DNA from: Saprolegnia diclina VS20
Taxonomy: Eukaryota > Oomycota > Saprolegniomycetes > Saprolegniales > Saprolegniaceae
Length of the DNA stretch: 64,000 bases
NCBI RefSeq assembly: GCF_000281045.1
Contig: NW_008246089.1
Span: 330,737-394,736, forward strand
Direction: 5' to 3'
The position numbers and the translations under genes are program-made. Under the pieces are notes generated by a model. That model saw only the letters and a program-made list of their open reading frames with translations. It did not search any database and was not told the DNA's origin. Shown piece after piece: positions 1 through 13,003 of this stretch; positions within the stretch are counted from its first letter, which is position 1, and every line of letters begins with the position of its first letter.

Positions 1-220
1 CCCGGTTGCGACCTTGTCGCTGCCCGAGGGGAAGCAGCGCGCAGCCGCCTTGTACACGGTCGAATTCAACCCGCGCCAGCGCAACTTTGTGGCGTGCGGT
101 GACGGCAACGGCCTTGCGTACGTGTGGAAGCTCAGCTGGCGGCTCTCCAACTTGCGTCCGGACGAACGCGCCGTCCTCGACGGGATCGCCGAGCTCCGGT
201 CGTCCAACAACAGCACATAG
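1..220 (+). CDS. WD40-repeat protein, C-terminal end (dynein intermediate-chain type)
   Basis: Only the last exon is inside the window; the reading frame runs in from the left edge and stops at 218-220. The peptide contains one complete WD-type blade, FNPRQRNFVACGDGNGLAYV followed by WKLSW, then a short charged tail ending RSSNNST. A final blade of this style, followed by a brief helical tail, is what dynein intermediate chains such as WDR34/WDR60 or axonemal IC proteins carry, but one blade cannot decide between these and other WD40 proteins. It converges with the next gene, leaving about 20 bases between the two stop codons. The role, cargo adaptor or motor assembly in a flagellum, is inference. 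Confidence 0.55.
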   Translation, partial: PVATLSLPEGKQRAAALYTVEFNPRQRNFVACGDGNGLAYVWKLSWRLSNLRPDERAVLDGIAELRSSNNST

Positions 221-240
221 TGGCTTGTATAGACAAACGA

Positions 241-736
241 TTACGCCACGAGCGTGCATTTCGATATACAATAGGACGCGAGCTGCACCATGTAAATGCC
301 AATGTTGCAGCTCAGGACCACGACAAGGACCAGCTGGATGCTAGCGACTGCGCCGTTCAGCGTTACCATCGCGGCGCGCACGTTCTCGGGCGACTTGTAG
401 TAAGCTTGCAGCGTTGAGCTCCCAGCAGTCCATACGAGATCACTCGCGTCCCTACGCTCTGCGTCAGCATGACATATCGATCGCAGCAACGTACGCGGCG
501 GTCGCGACCACATGGAGGCAGAGACAGGCAAGTACAAAGTGGCTTGCGGCCGAGAGGGCCGACACTACAGCGTGGACAAGCCGCGGTGCCGGCAAGAGCG
601 CCAGGGCGAGCAGCAGCGACGCGGATGCAAGCGATATGCCAAAGATCGCGTTGGCCAAACCCGGTGCAAAGAGGAGGGGGAGAGCGGTGCCCGGGCACAC
701 GCCCAAGAAGAGGCACTGCAGCTGGAGACTCACCAT
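241..736 (-). CDS. Small multi-pass membrane protein, unknown
   Basis: Two exons, 495-736 and 241-451, joined across a 43-nt intron (452-494, GTACG...GCGTAG) give a protein of about 150 residues. Hydrophobic stretches lie near residues 3-20, 25-50, 55-80 and 110-135, so three or four membrane passes are likely, with a polar loop around residues 82-105. No catalytic motif is visible. The topology resembles small tetraspan proteins of MARVEL/claudin style, but there is no sequence signature to assign a family. The start ATG at 736 is the first in frame; an extra upstream exon cannot be excluded. The intron carries the TGTCATnnTGAC near-palindrome described in the findings. Confidence 0.55.
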
Positions 737-878
737 CTACGTCAACAGTAGAGAAATCACGCAAGCAGGTTAGGGCGTTGTACGATGCTGAGGGGCACAC
801 AGAGGTGGTAGCAGGCGACCACGTCCTTCCACGTCATTATATCGATTCGTCGTCTCGGTTTCGTACAATAACGGTCTC

Positions 879-3800
879 ATGGGACGACTCAAGGTCCAGA
901 AGCGCTTGGAAGATGCGCTTCGGCGCCATGACATGCAGCTCGTCATTTGGATGATCGACTCGGGCGAAGTCCCAGTGGACGTCGAAGCCAATGGCGGTGA
1001 CACGCCGCTGCTCCATGCGGTCGCTTACAACCAAATCGACGTGCTCGACTTGCTCCTGGACCGGTGCGTGATGGCGATGAGCTGCATGCGTGCTCATGAG
1101 GCGTCGTTAGAGGCGTCAACGTCAATGCCGCCAACCGCCACGGCAAGACTGCGCTCATGAAGGCCGCCGCGACGACCGACGTCGACACGACGGACGCGGT
1201 CAACATTCTGCTCCGGCGCGGCGCCAACATCTTTGCAAAGGATCCGAGTGGCAAGACTGCGCTCGACTGGGCGCGGCGCACCAACAACGTCCACGTCGGT
1301 CGTCGCCTCGAGCTGGCGGTACAAGCCCACATTGTCGCGCACCGGGTGACGCATGCCAATCAAGAAGCGGCGGCCCAGCACGACGCGATTGCGCAGATGA
1401 ACGATGCACTTACGACGCAACTCCACGCGCTGCTTTCGCCGTACGCACCGCACGAGGTGCGATGACCGTGGTATGAAAACAGAGCCGGATGCAATGCGTG
1501 TAGGTGCTCGCGCTCGTGACGTCCGCCGCCGTCTCGCACGATATGTACTCGGCCGCGTTCCCGAATGGCCCGCCGTTCTTTGTCAACGCGGAGAGCGCGC
1601 AAGGGTGGACGGCGTTGACGAAGGCCGCCTCGGTCGATGACGTGGAGGGTCTGCGCTGTCTGCTGCAGCACGGGGCCATGGTGGATTATGAATCCAAGCT
1701 GCGGCATACAGCGCTGACGTGGTATGCCATATCCCGACGTGGTTCGGGTCATGACGTGATGACGTGCGTGATGTAGGGCGAGCTACTCGGGCCACACGAA
1801 CGCCGTGCAGTTGCTCTTGCAACACCGCGCACGTGTCGAGTACATGACCCGGGAAAAGATGACGGCGCTGAGTCACGCGTCTCGGAATGGCAAAGCCCAC
1901 GTGGTGGCGATTCTACTAAGCAAATACCGCGAGAGATTCCTACCCCAAAGTAGCCAGCCGGATTACGTCTCAAACGAAGCAAGCGAGTGGCACACGCACT
2001 TCTTGCATCACGTTCTCGCCGAGTACACTTGGGCACAAAATGAGCTGTCATAGTGACCTTCCCTTGATGTAGAGACGTTGTAGGCAAGTCGGCCATGGCT
2101 TATGCCACCGCCGGGGGGCATACCGACGTCGTCGCGCTGCTCCAAGGCGCGTGCGACCAGGCGCGCGCGCACGAGACGCATGTCACGACGCTGCAGGCCA
2201 AGACGCGTGTCGTGGCGTGCGCCCTCGGCTGTGGCACCGAGAACGCGCACGACCTCATCGGGTACCACGAAGCCCACAAGTGTCCGCGGCGCGACGTTGC
2301 ATGTGAGAAGTGCAAGGAGCACATGCAGAGCCAGCACCTCGCCGAGCATGAAGTTCGCGCACATGTGTACGCGCGTAGCTGAGAATCGTGTGTAGAAGCG
2401 AACTTGCGCGTACCGCGATGTCACGTGCGTGAACCTCCAGTTCGGGTAGAGCGATTGTGGTATGTCATACTGCGTTGTCTCCAATGCCATGTAGATGCGC
2501 GGCGGTGCTGCCGTGGCGCACCATGCAGCTGCATCAGTCAGAACACTGCCACTACCGACCTGTCGAGTGCCGTCTCGAGTGCGGCAAGGTGCTGCAGTGG
2601 CAAGCGCGGCCCCAGCACGAGGTCGTCCAACCGCACCAATAGCCTTCTCTAACCCGACACCATGCAGGCCAACGAGTGCCCACTCCGCACGATCGCATGT
2701 CCTGCCTGTGAGCACGCCATGCTGGGGCAGGACCTCAAGAAGCACAAGCGAAGCGCGTGTTCCAAGCGCCTCGTCGAGTGCAAGCTCTACGGTGGCTGCG
2801 GCGAGATCCACACGTTTGAAGACACGGCTTTTCACACCGAGAGTCTGTGCATTCGCCGCAAACGACCGTGCCATTGGGCCAGTCATGGCTGTGACGCGGT
2901 GCTCGGGCCGCCCGAGGCGCGTCACATTCACGAAGACACGACGTGTCCCTTTCGCATCGTGTCGTGTCGAAACCACTGCGGCGTGTCCAACCTCGTGCGT
3001 CTCGTGATTTCCAGCCCTATGTATGAGCCATATATGCGCTGTAGATTGCCACATTCCTCGATGAGCACTTGGCGTGGGACTGCCCGAAAGAAATCAAGTT
3101 GTGTCCGCTAGGGTGCGGCGCGCGCATGGAAGCGCAGTACATCTACGGTCATTACGAGCCCCACTGCGGCGACTGCCCCAAACGTGTGACCCGGTGCCCA
3201 TATGGTAGACGCGGTGGTGACGTCATTGTCTCAGCTCTTGTAGATCTGTGCGGCAAGAAAATGTGCTTCTTTGGCGACACACGCTGGGACGCAGAAGAAA
3301 CGACGTGCACACGGTCTGACATGGCGCCATCGGGCGTTGATGTGACGCGCAACGGCGTTCTCACTCGCCTCCAGCACCTCGCCACTTACCTCGACGAGAA
3401 GGTGTCGTCGTTTGCGCTAGTGCGGGCGCAAGCGTACCTCCGCACGTGGCTCGAGGCGCGTCAAGCGTCGCTTCTCGAGGCCTACCACGCCCGGGACTTG
3501 GACCGTATCGAGCTCGGTATGGTGGTCAAGTACGACCCCGAGACCACGCAGCACTATGTGAGCTTTCGAGGCCGTGTCGTCTGGGTCAACCTCAATTATG
3601 TCTACCATGCACTCGACCCAGCCGTCTTGGCCACCGACTGGGTCTGTCCGTCCATGGCGGCGAGTGCGCGGCTTGACCACGTGGCGAGTGTGTGCCCACT
3701 GCAAAGCGTCGCTTGTCCCAACGAGTGCGGTCAGCGCTGTCCCAAGTTCCAGCTTGAACACCATTTGAAAGAGCGGTGTTCGAAGCGCATTCTCGTGTGT

Positions 3801-6800
3801 CGTCTCGGCTGCCACAAAGCCTTGACAATGGAAGCGCTGCTAGAGCACGAAGAGTCCGAGTGCCCCAAGAGGTATATGCAACATTCATGCGAGGACTTGA
3901 ATGAAAGGTCGCCGTAGCCAGCGGTTTTGCCCGCACTGTCACGAGCCATGCTTGCTCGAGGCCATCGAAAGCCACGTGCGCATGACGTGCTTGCAGTTTC
4001 CGCGCAGCTGTCGGCTCACGTGTGGAGCACAAGTTCCTCGGGCGTCCTTTGACCAACACGAGGTACGTCGCAGTGTAAAAGACAATGCCACGTCACGGTG
4101 CGTAGGCCACAGTCTGTCCCAAACGTCTCGTGCCCTGTCCTCGCTGCCAGGCGCATGTGTTTGCATGCGACCTTGCGTCGCACGACAGCAATGAGTGTCC
4201 GCAACGACCATTTGGTGTGTGCGAACTCGGTTGCGGCATGCATCTGTGCGTCAACCAAGTTCAAAGTCACGTCCTCCAAGATTGCCCCCACGTGTGTGAT
4301 ATGTCATGTTGCGTTGCCTGATGTGACGGTTTCATTAGCGCGCGGTGATTTGTCCTCAGTGCGCGACAACCATCCAGTTTTTAGTCTTTGACCACCATGT
4401 GAAATTCGACTGCGCGCAGCGGGAACTGTACTGTCACAAGGGATGCGGCACACGGATACGCGAGTGCGATGTGGCCAAGCACGATCTGGACGACTGCATG
4501 CATCGTCCGACGTACTGTCCACTGCACTGCGGCATCGAACTCGCCATGTCCCAGCTGCCGCGGCACATGCAAGCCGACTGTGTGCGGCGTCTTGTGTCGT
4601 GCCCGAATCGATGCGGCGCCAAAGTGCCAGCAATTCAGCTCCCTGGCCATCTTCGAAGCTGCGACCACCACAAGGTACCGTGTGGCGCGGGTAGCGTCGC
4701 GTGTACGCGGCCGCTAAAAGCGTGGATCGTGCGCGAGCGGCTTGTGCCGTGCTTCAAGCACCGGCTGCATGGCTTCATGTGGGCGCTCAAATGCGGCGAC
4801 ATGGATGTCGTGCTTGGTTTTCTCAGCAAGATTGCCCTCGACGAAGTCGATGCAGAGTTTGAGACGGGGTACACGCCGCTCGTGCTTGCGTGTGCCAAAG
4901 GCGATGTGCTCCTCATGCGTGCCCTCTTGGAGCACGGCGCCGACGTCAACAAAGAGTCGTCTCGGGGCCGAACGCCGCTCGGCGAAGCGATTTTGAACAA
5001 ACAAGCCCACCTGATCCCACTCCTTCTCGAGTACCGTGCGATCGTGTCCCATGTAAACCGGCACGGTCTCTCGACACTCTCGATTGCCGAGCAAATGGGC
5101 GACGCGACGATTCTCGATGTGCTTGCCAAACGGGAGAAGCTGGAACAGGTGGGATCTGTCATACTGACACGTCTTACGTGGCAGGCACCGTAGGAGCAAC
5201 GGCGGCTCTTTGTTGCGATTGGCGCGTCCGACTATGACACTATGGAAGAGCTTGTTGCTGGCGGGGAAATGACGTATCGCGACAGCCACGGGTGGCACTT
5301 GGCACGGGAGCTCGAAGAGAGTCGGGCAAACCTCGCTCGCGCCCGCACCGACTTGATCGAGCACATTGAGATCATGAACGCGACGATTGCCGATACAGAA
5401 GCCAAGCAAATGCGCGTCGTGCGTCTCCTCGACTCGATGGAGTACAACAAGGGTCAGCTCGCCCAAGTACAAACCAAGGAAACCAAACTCGAGGCTGTTC
5501 GCGTGCACACAGAAACGACCGTCCGGGACATTGTCCGCAAGATCACGGCGCAGGACATCATCAACATCATCAGCCGACCCAACCCCCCGGAGGACCTCGT
5601 GGTCGTTCTCAAAGCCATGGCGCTCTTCCAGGGCATTCTGCCAAAACCCAAGCGCCTCAACGAGACAGGTGCGTTCTCGACGCACGAGTGGTGGGAGACG
5701 GCGCAAGCCATGCTCATGGACCGCGGCTTTCTGCGGCGTCTCCTCGATATCCACGAGCTCGCGATCGAGCCCGACGTGCTCTTCAAGGTTCGGCGTGAGT
5801 GCTTGAAGCATGACGCGTTTCGTGAGATTGGGGCCGCGGAATTGGTGGTGCCCGAGGTGCTCGACGCGGCGCCGGTTATACATAAGCAGCGCCACGGCCG
5901 CCGCAATGCGATCACCAATTCGACTGTCGACGCACTTGGCACGTGGGTCAAAGGCGTCGAGATGAATCAAAAGGCCCGCGCCGAAGCCAAGGTGCTCAAA
6001 GAACGACGCGAAAGCGTCCTCGCTGAAATTCATCAGCTCGATATCGACTTGGCGACTGCCACGTTTGACATGAAGACGGCGCACCGGTGCTTGCCGTCGC
6101 GCCAAGAGGAGCTGGACCGCGTTGTCGTTATTGAGCAGCGCGCGGCGGCCGAGTTTCATCTCAAGACGCGTCGCGTCCTCGTGTGTGAGCTCTTGGCATT
6201 TACGAGCTTGAATGGACACACGCCACTAAGCTACGCGGCGGCCATTGGGAATGAGCGTGCCGTCCGGATACTTTTGAGTCGCGGCGCCAACGGCGGGCAC
6301 TCAGTACGCTGCGTGATATGTCATCATGACATACCGTAAATGATATGCCTGTTTAGGACACGGAGCGGTCTCTGGCGGCCAAGCTGCTCCAAACTACAGT
6401 GCGTTTTCACGTGCAGCAAGCCAAGTACGTCGGAACCAACGATGCCGAAGCCTTTCGCATCGTACGGTACATGGCCATGCGCCCGATCTATAAGGCACTT
6501 CGACGCTGCCGGCAAACCCAGCGCGTGCCGCTGCACGAAGCCGCATACAACGGACACACGGACATGCTGCCGCTGCTCGTTGATGTCGGCCACGCACCCG
6601 TGTGGCAGCCTACGTACGTTGAGCCCACGGCCATGATGCCAGGCCAAATCGAGTTTGGCCAACCCCGCCGCAAGGACTTTGGTCTGCACGCGTGGCAAGT
6701 GGTGCTGCCGCCATCGCGCCTGACGCTGGATGATTCGTGTCGCTTGGGGCAATCCCGCTTCCCCTATATGCCGTACCGCGACGGGCGTGGCTGGGACCGG

Positions 6801-8930
6801 ATCGGGTCCATCTATGACGCGACGGTAAACGAAGTGGCGACAATTGTCGTTGCAAGCAGCAAGCACCAAAACGCAACGCGACTCGAGCAACTGAATCGCA
6901 AGACGATCTTGCGCAAGACACGGCACATGCGCCACATGCACGACCAGCTCGAGGCCGCCATTGCGGCCAAAGACTATGTTGCCGCCAGTGGTCTCTTGGA
7001 CGCTGGTGCCTTTCCAGACCACGCGACGCCCGCTGGCATGACGCTTCTCATGCAGGTACCTCGATACGACGCGCGTTTTCGCAGCAACCAAGTGTGTTGT
7101 AGGCAGCCAGTGAAGAACGTTTCATTACCAATATTGACGGCGTCTGCGTCCTCATGGTCGAATACCTTTTGGACCGCAAGATGGGTCGGCCGTCGCCCAA
7201 CTTTATCAGCACATCGCTCGATGGCGCCTTTAGTCACACGGCGCTCTCCGTCGCAGCGCACTACGGCACAACCATGTGCGGCCGCATGCTCGTACGATAC
7301 GGATGAAACGCCAAGTTTGGTCAGGATGACAGATCACATGTATGAAAAATAGGTGGACCGTGGCGCCGATGTCAACGTTCAAGACCCGCGATTTGGCCAG
7401 ACCGCGCTCATGCACGCGGCGCAAAACAATAAGGAAGATTTCGTGCGCTTCTTGCTCGAGCATAAGGCCAACGTGCATCTCAAAGTACACATGCATGATA
7501 ACGTGTCATGACATCATGCGGTGCTAGGACGTGCACGGCCGATCCGCGTTTACCTTTGCAACCGAACGGCGCAACGAAACCGTGCTGGGACTCCTCTCGG
7601 AAGCCGCGGCTGACATGCAACAGACCCTCGAGATCTTCAATCGGTTGGCAGCATACGGTATCTGTCGGTGGGGCTGCGGCTTTGTCAAATTGCGCACGGC
7701 ACCCGTCGTCGAGGCCGGCCAAGGTCTCGTTGTCGCCATGCGAAACCCACTTCAAGGTCGACTTTTTCTCTTCTTGGATGGGCACCAATGCAGCATGTAG
7801 AACACGAGCTGCACACCTGCCCCAAACGCATCGTGACCTGTCCGCTCGGCTGCGACCAGCCTGACCTGTGGAGCGAAGAGGTGCCCGACCACGTAGTACG
7901 CCAGTGCCCGCATCGGCCGCTACCCTGTACCCACCCCAAGTGCGGCTTGACGGTCGCTGCGAGTAGATTGCGCCAACACATGCAACACGACTGCATCCAT
8001 CGCACGGTCGCTTGTCCGCTCTGTGGCGAAGGCAGCCTCGCGCACAAGTTAGACGCCCATACAAAGTCTTGTCGTCTACGCTTGGTGCCGTGCCCGCTTT
8101 GCGCAATGGAACTCCGGGCCCTCGACGTGAGCAATCATGTAAAATTCGAGTGCGACTGCCGTGACGTGCGCTGTCGCCTCGGTTGCGGCTTTGTGCGGCT
8201 TTGCGACCGCTCGGTCCACGAGTCCGATGCCTGTGTCAAGCGCGCGATCGCATGTGTGTTTGCGTGCGTCGACGGCACGACACCCGAGACGCAAGCCGAC
8301 CACGAACAACTCTGCGATCATCGCCCGATGGTGTGTCCCAATCGCTGCGGCCATACTGTCCGCGCTATCGACGTCGACACCCACCTCTGCGAGTGTCGCT
8401 ACCGGTTCGTGCCATGTACACTTGGCTGCGGACGGCGCGTCCGAGCGTGCGACATGGCAGAGCACGTCAGTAGTCTCTGCACCAAGCGTCCCGTGCCATG
8501 TGAGTGGTGTGGAACACAAGACATTGTCGCGACTCTCTTGGAGCTCCACCAGCGCACCGAGTGCCCGCATCGCATCCAGGCGTGTGGTGTATGTGGCGAC
8601 GGCGGGATCCTCGCGCTTGATATGACGACGCACAAGACGGCCGAGTGCCGCATGCGGCCGGTCGAGTGTGTCTTTCGCCGCGACGGCTGCATGAAGACGC
8701 CGCTGCTGGCCCATGAAAAGACGCAGCACGAGACGTTCGAATGCAAGTACCGCACCATCTGGTGCCCCCTGGGCTGCAACGAGCACCTCGTCGCGCGCCA
8801 CCTCAAGGCGCACGAAGCCATCTGCCCGATGCGGTTCGTGGTATGCACCTTGGGCTGCGGCGCCGAGCTGCGTGAAAAGGATCGGTTTGAGCACGAGGTG
8901 TATGCGTGTATCTACAACAACAAGAAGTGA
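879..8930 (+). CDS. Giant ankyrin-repeat / TRAF-type zinc-finger protein
   Basis: Nineteen exons can be joined without a frame break. Introns: 1064-1110, 1457-1503, 1722-1776, 2023-2072, 2353-2395, 2446-2494, 2622-2667, 2995-3044, 3205-3243, 3872-3917, 4063-4105, 4292-4338, 5149-5193, 6304-6356, 7056-7102, 7292-7352, 7485-7527, 7724-7800. The spliced length is 7164 nt (2387 residues plus stop). Order: N-terminal ankyrin repeats (ANGGDTPLLHAVAYNQID and following), a long series of TRAF-type Cys/His fingers (repeating C-P-x-R-x-V-x-C-x-x-G-C-G with a following H), middle ankyrins (YTPLVLACAKGDVLLMRALL), a coiled region about 5290-6180, more ankyrins, then a second finger block to the C-terminus. 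No signal peptide or membrane segment. TRAF fingers plus ankyrins suggest a protein-protein scaffold, possibly in ubiquitin signalling, but no RING or MATH domain is seen. Two merged genes remain possible; the spliced frame argues against it. Confidence 0.8.
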
Positions 8931-9029
8931 GCATTTCGTTTATCGCAGTTTATAAGTTTCTAAAGATCACTAGTCGAACCGACGACAGGAATACAATGCC
9001 AATCGCACCATTGCGAGCCGTTTGAATCC

Positions 9030-9420
9030 AAATCGACATGTTGAGTTGGTGAGCCACGTGAGCCTCGCGGACGGGTACACGGTGCTGTCGTTGATAACAT
9101 CTTCTGGGTTCTGGACGCCCCTCAAACATGTATGGTCGCACAATTGCGAGCCAATATATGGCGGTCGGGATGCGGACAACTAGTGGCTCTGCTACATTGG
9201 CGTCCAGTTCGTGCATTTGATGCGCGTCAACGAGAACGTGACATAGTTGTGTGCAAGAGCACGCGGGTGGGCGACCTCTCGGCGTCGAAGCAGCAAAGAT
9301 GTGACCCACTCGTATCGGATAGCCCAACGTTGGGTGCCAAAAAGATCAAACGCAATCTCAGTTGCTGCCACACGTGAGCCCACAATGTTTCAAAGCCATG
9401 ACCGAATTGACGTTTCGTCT
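9030..9420 (+). pseudogene. Degraded copy of the 9576-10445 gene
   Basis: On the plus strand the stretch around 9176-9232 reads as N-stop-WLCYIGVQFVHLMRVNEN, which aligns with NWWSNYVGVKYVVLARIDEE of the minus-strand neighbour. Nucleotide similarity continues in a shifted frame (GGTGGGCGACCTCTCGGCGT against GTGGGTGATCTCGCGGTGCC). The copy therefore has at least one in-frame stop and one frameshift, and it lies in inverted orientation to the intact gene. Its limits are approximate; the upstream part, about 9030-9130, is only faintly similar. I read it as a decayed inverted duplicate. Confidence 0.6.
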
Positions 9421-9575
9421 TCATGCAGCGTGGTGCGCTGCTTTCCGAGCAGATGGACGACGGATCCCAGACAATGACGACTGCTTCTTGGCCACACCTT
9501 GCTTGCGATGTTGTTGGTTGGTGAAGCACATTCGTAGCTCAGCGTTAACACAATACGATGCAAGATCATATCTAG

Positions 9576-10445
9576 CTACCCGTTGATCATGCTGCGACGA
9601 GTTTCTTGGAGCAGGTCGAGCAAGTTCACGTTGCAAAAGTCGTTCATTTGAGGCGGCAAATCCAGTCCAGGAGGAATCGCCAAAACGACGCGCGTGTCGA
9701 AGCGGAGGGTGTGATCACCTGCAGCTGCATCGTCCTCGACCGTCAGCGTCCCTTGCTGCGACGGCACCGCGAGATCACCCACCAGCACAATCTCGTACAA
9801 TCGGTACTCCAGCGTCGTTGCCTCTTCGTCGATGCGCGCCAAAACCACGTACTTGACGCCGACGTAGTTGGACCACCAGTTGCCTGCGACAAGAAGCCCC
9901 GTCCACGCTTGCGCGTAGCCGACCTCGACGGCTAGCGTCACCCAGTCCGAGACGTCACGCAACACGCGCGGTGGTCCTTCATCAAGCGTCGGCCGTGGGC
10001 CTCGGTTGAGCGTATCGTGCATTGGACCAAACGTCGCGTCGGCCGCCTTCTTCATGATGCCTTGGCCGCGTGACGCCGTGAACGAGCCACTCTTACGCAC
10101 CTCCTTATGATTGCCTGAAGCGTGGAGGAACTCGCTCTCGAAATTGCCGATGAAATACTCGTGCGCCTCCGACGGAAAGTCCGTGATGATGATGCTGCCG
10201 TTGACGAGGTCGACAAAGCGCAGCGCGACCGGAGCGGCTTCGTCGTCTTCAAAGTAGGCGTTGAAGACCTCGACCGAGACACCAGAGATGACGACGAACG
10301 GCTTCTTGGACGCCGTCAAGTGGCGTCGCATGCGATCGAACGAGATGTCCTCAAAGGCCTGCTTGATCGAGTCGACCGTGGCCGGCGGCTTCCGACTCGC
10401 CTGGAAGCCCGTGGTCACCTGCGTACATGTGGGAGGCGTCTCCAT
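9576..10445 (-). CDS. Unrecognised oomycete protein, 289 aa
   Basis: A single uninterrupted frame from ATG at 10445 to TAG at 9576. The protein is mixed alpha/beta in composition, has no signal peptide or membrane segment, and contains a Trp-rich stretch (AGNWWSNYVGVKYVVLARID) in its second half, followed by a beta-rich region and an acidic turn (TVEDDAAAGDHTLRF). I do not recognise the family. That it is a real gene is supported by clean codon usage and by the nearby degraded relative on the other strand, whose similarity is concentrated in the NWWSNYVGV region. Duplication with decay of one copy is typical of a lineage-specific family. Function cannot be given. Confidence 0.65.
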   Translation of the reverse strand: METPPTCTQVTTGFQASRKPPATVDSIKQAFEDISFDRMRRHLTASKKPFVVISGVSVEVFNAYFEDDEAAPVALRFVDLVNGSIIITDFPSEAHEYFIGNFESEFLHASGNHKEVRKSGSFTASRGQGIMKKAADATFGPMHDTLNRGPRPTLDEGPPRVLRDVSDWVTLAVEVGYAQAWTGLLVAGNWWSNYVGVKYVVLARIDEEATTLEYRLYEIVLVGDLAVPSQQGTLTVEDDAAAGDHTLRFDTRVVLAIPPGLDLPPQMNDFCNVNLLDLLQETRRSMING

Positions 10446-10696
10446 TTGATGTGTCCCGCGACAGTTGGCTCCTCCGAGCGACGGGGCGCGAGACTTGGCG
10501 CAACGTACAATTGTAGACTAGAAGAAGTCGACAAGAACACTCTTCTTGATTCGAGCCATAGCGTTAGATGCCCCTCCAACTTCAAAGGACGTCGGTGCAA
10601 AAGCGAGATATTGGAGAGGCTTTTACGATAGTATTGTTGCGAATAGTGCGTCCAATGTGAAAAGACAGAAACGCTTGTCGTCGGAAATACAGACGC

Positions 10697-12879
10697 TTAG
10701 CGCATCCAACAATACAGTGCGAGGATGACGCCATGCAGTTGGACGTCGACGCGGCGCGCGGACGAGGCGAGCAAGAACGGGTAGAATACGTCACTGGGCA
10801 GCGTGAACCAAATGTCTGGCGCCGGCAAAATGAGGTCCGTCGGTGTCAACGACGCGACCTCGCGATACGTAAGCGTCGTCGACAATAGAAGGGACATGCT
10901 GGCGTCGGTGGTCCCAAAGATCACATTCTCTTTGGCGTAGCTCACGAGAACCGACGTGATCTTGCGCTGTGGCGCTTGCACGTCGCCCGTCAGAGTGTAC
11001 GAGACGAAAATGTGGGCGCTCGTGATCTACACGACATGTCTCAGACGATGCGAAATCGTTTTGCAAAACAGCAACGTACGACGTTGGTACACACGCCGTT
11101 GGAGTAGACTCCACCGGACGTGGCGTTCGCCGGTGCCGTGACGGCCACCCAGTCGCTGACTTTGAACGGATCGGCGTTGCCGTAGGCAGCGACGTGCGTG
11201 GTGGCCACCTGCAGCGCCTGGGGCACCACGCTTGAGAGGCAAAACGCCTTGAAATCGGTCAGCGACAATGGTAGCGAGCACGAGACGAGCAGATCGCGGC
11301 CAAATTTGGCGCCACTCGTCGTGCTGCTGGCGCATGGTCCGGCTTGCAGCAGCGGAAAGCCGCCGGGCGTTTCGGCGATGGCTTGCACCGAGCCATTGGT
11401 GCTAAGAACACCGGCACGCAAGGGCAAGTGATCGAGGTATCCGGGGTTCCCGGACCGTTCGTACGAGATCAAGTTCCCCAACGCTTGCGACCGAACGACG
11501 AAGCTTGTGCTTACAAATCGAGCGCGGAATGTTCGGGGTAGCGACGTCGCACCCAGCGGCACCGAGCCAAGGACCACGGACGCTTGAACGCTCAGAATTG
11601 TGCCGTTGCCATCGTGCGTGATCGTGTACGTGAGCTACGAGATAGCCATGTCGGCTCCCCGCGTCACACCACATATGCGCCAATACCTCTTGCAAGACAC
11701 CGGTGCACATTTGGGTGTCAACAGTCACCGACGGCACCCAAGCCGATGGATTGCCCGTCACGTCGACCGCGTCCGTCACCGTGTGTACCTTCGCTTCGGT
11801 CTACAATGGACGACGGTCATACTGTTGTGATCAATGCAGTGGTGACGTACGAGCGTCACGGGCAGTAGTGTCGTGGCACGGGGCGTTGTCGCCACCGAGA
11901 GCTTCTGAACGAACGGGGCCATCCCGAGGTCCGTGCACGACGCCGTGACGTTATCGAGCAACACGTGACAGCGCGATGCGACGGTGCCACCGCCCACCGT
12001 ATATGCAATCGGGTTGATGGACAAGCACGTAAACGAGCTCAGCGATGCGGCCGGAAGCATGAGAAACCCGTTGCCGTTCGGCGTCGCGGTCGATCCGTTG
12101 ATATAGGCCTACGCAGTTGGTGACACTCTACACACCAAGTCCGAGGACCCACCTGCACAAAATCTCCATTGCGGTACATCGTAGAAAACGCCATTGACGG
12201 TGACTGCGTCAGTAGCGACTAGAGACTTCCGTGCTTCACCGTTCGCGTCATAACACATGGTACCTGCTGGTAGGACGGTTCTGACGTCGACGACGCGACA
12301 GCGCCGGGTGTTGGCGGGGCATAGTACGTGCCGCTGACGTCACTGTTGGCCACGTACACGCACATGGCATCGCTGCTTGCATCGGGCATCTCGAGCATCC
12401 TACCCACCAATTTAAGAAGTAGATAGCTACGACATCGAGACGGCAGACCCATATTTGGTGTTGATGGCCACCAGCGAGGCGTCGCAGTAGGGAATCGCGA
12501 AAGGGACGTCGGTTGCGAGGCAGCTGCCTTGCATGGCTGCGACTTGGACCGGCGAGCACTACACGAGCCCTTAAATCCTAGCGGCGGTAGGCGTACGAAG
12601 ACACACCTCGGGGTCGCAGCAGCAGCGCGCGTCGCAAATGCCGGCCGTCACATCGCACGCGCAAGCACATGTGAAGCTGCTGCACGCACCCGTGCTAGTT
12701 CCTATGAACGTCAGCGGCAATAACATAGCACGAGGGACAGACACTGGGGTCGGCTGCTTGCACGTGCAGCCGAGAGGTGTCGTCGTCACGACCGACGTCG
12801 CGTTCAGCGGCACGAGCGACCAGTCGAGAGTGGCAGCGGCGGCTAGACCGAGACCAACTCCTAGCCACATGGAATACAT
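10697..12879 (-). CDS. TCTN: Tectonic-like transition-zone protein
   Basis: Eight exons joined by seven short introns. The N-terminus (MYSMWLGVGLGLAAAATLDW) is a signal peptide. It is followed by a Cys cluster, FTCACACDVTAGICDARCCC then DPE, which is the hallmark opening of the Tectonic domain. The C-terminal exon (10697-10980) reads ITSAHIFVSYTLTGDV and later FTLPSDVFYPFL, matching the conserved end of Tectonics (D-V-F-F/Y-P-F), with a short hydrophobic end VQLHGVILALYCWM. Tectonics are secreted or membrane-anchored components of the ciliary transition zone, where they gate entry of membrane proteins with the MKS/B9 complex. An oomycete needs this for its zoospore flagella. Which of the three animal paralogues it corresponds to cannot be said. 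Confidence 0.85.
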
Positions 12880-13003
12880 TGCGCAAGGCTCTCCGTCGAC
12901 CCAAGATTCCAATGACGACGTTTCAAAGATACGGGTTGCGATGCTCGATCGATGGATAGTTGGATAGATGGAAAGTATAATATCAATCCACGAAGGCAAA
13001 TAG

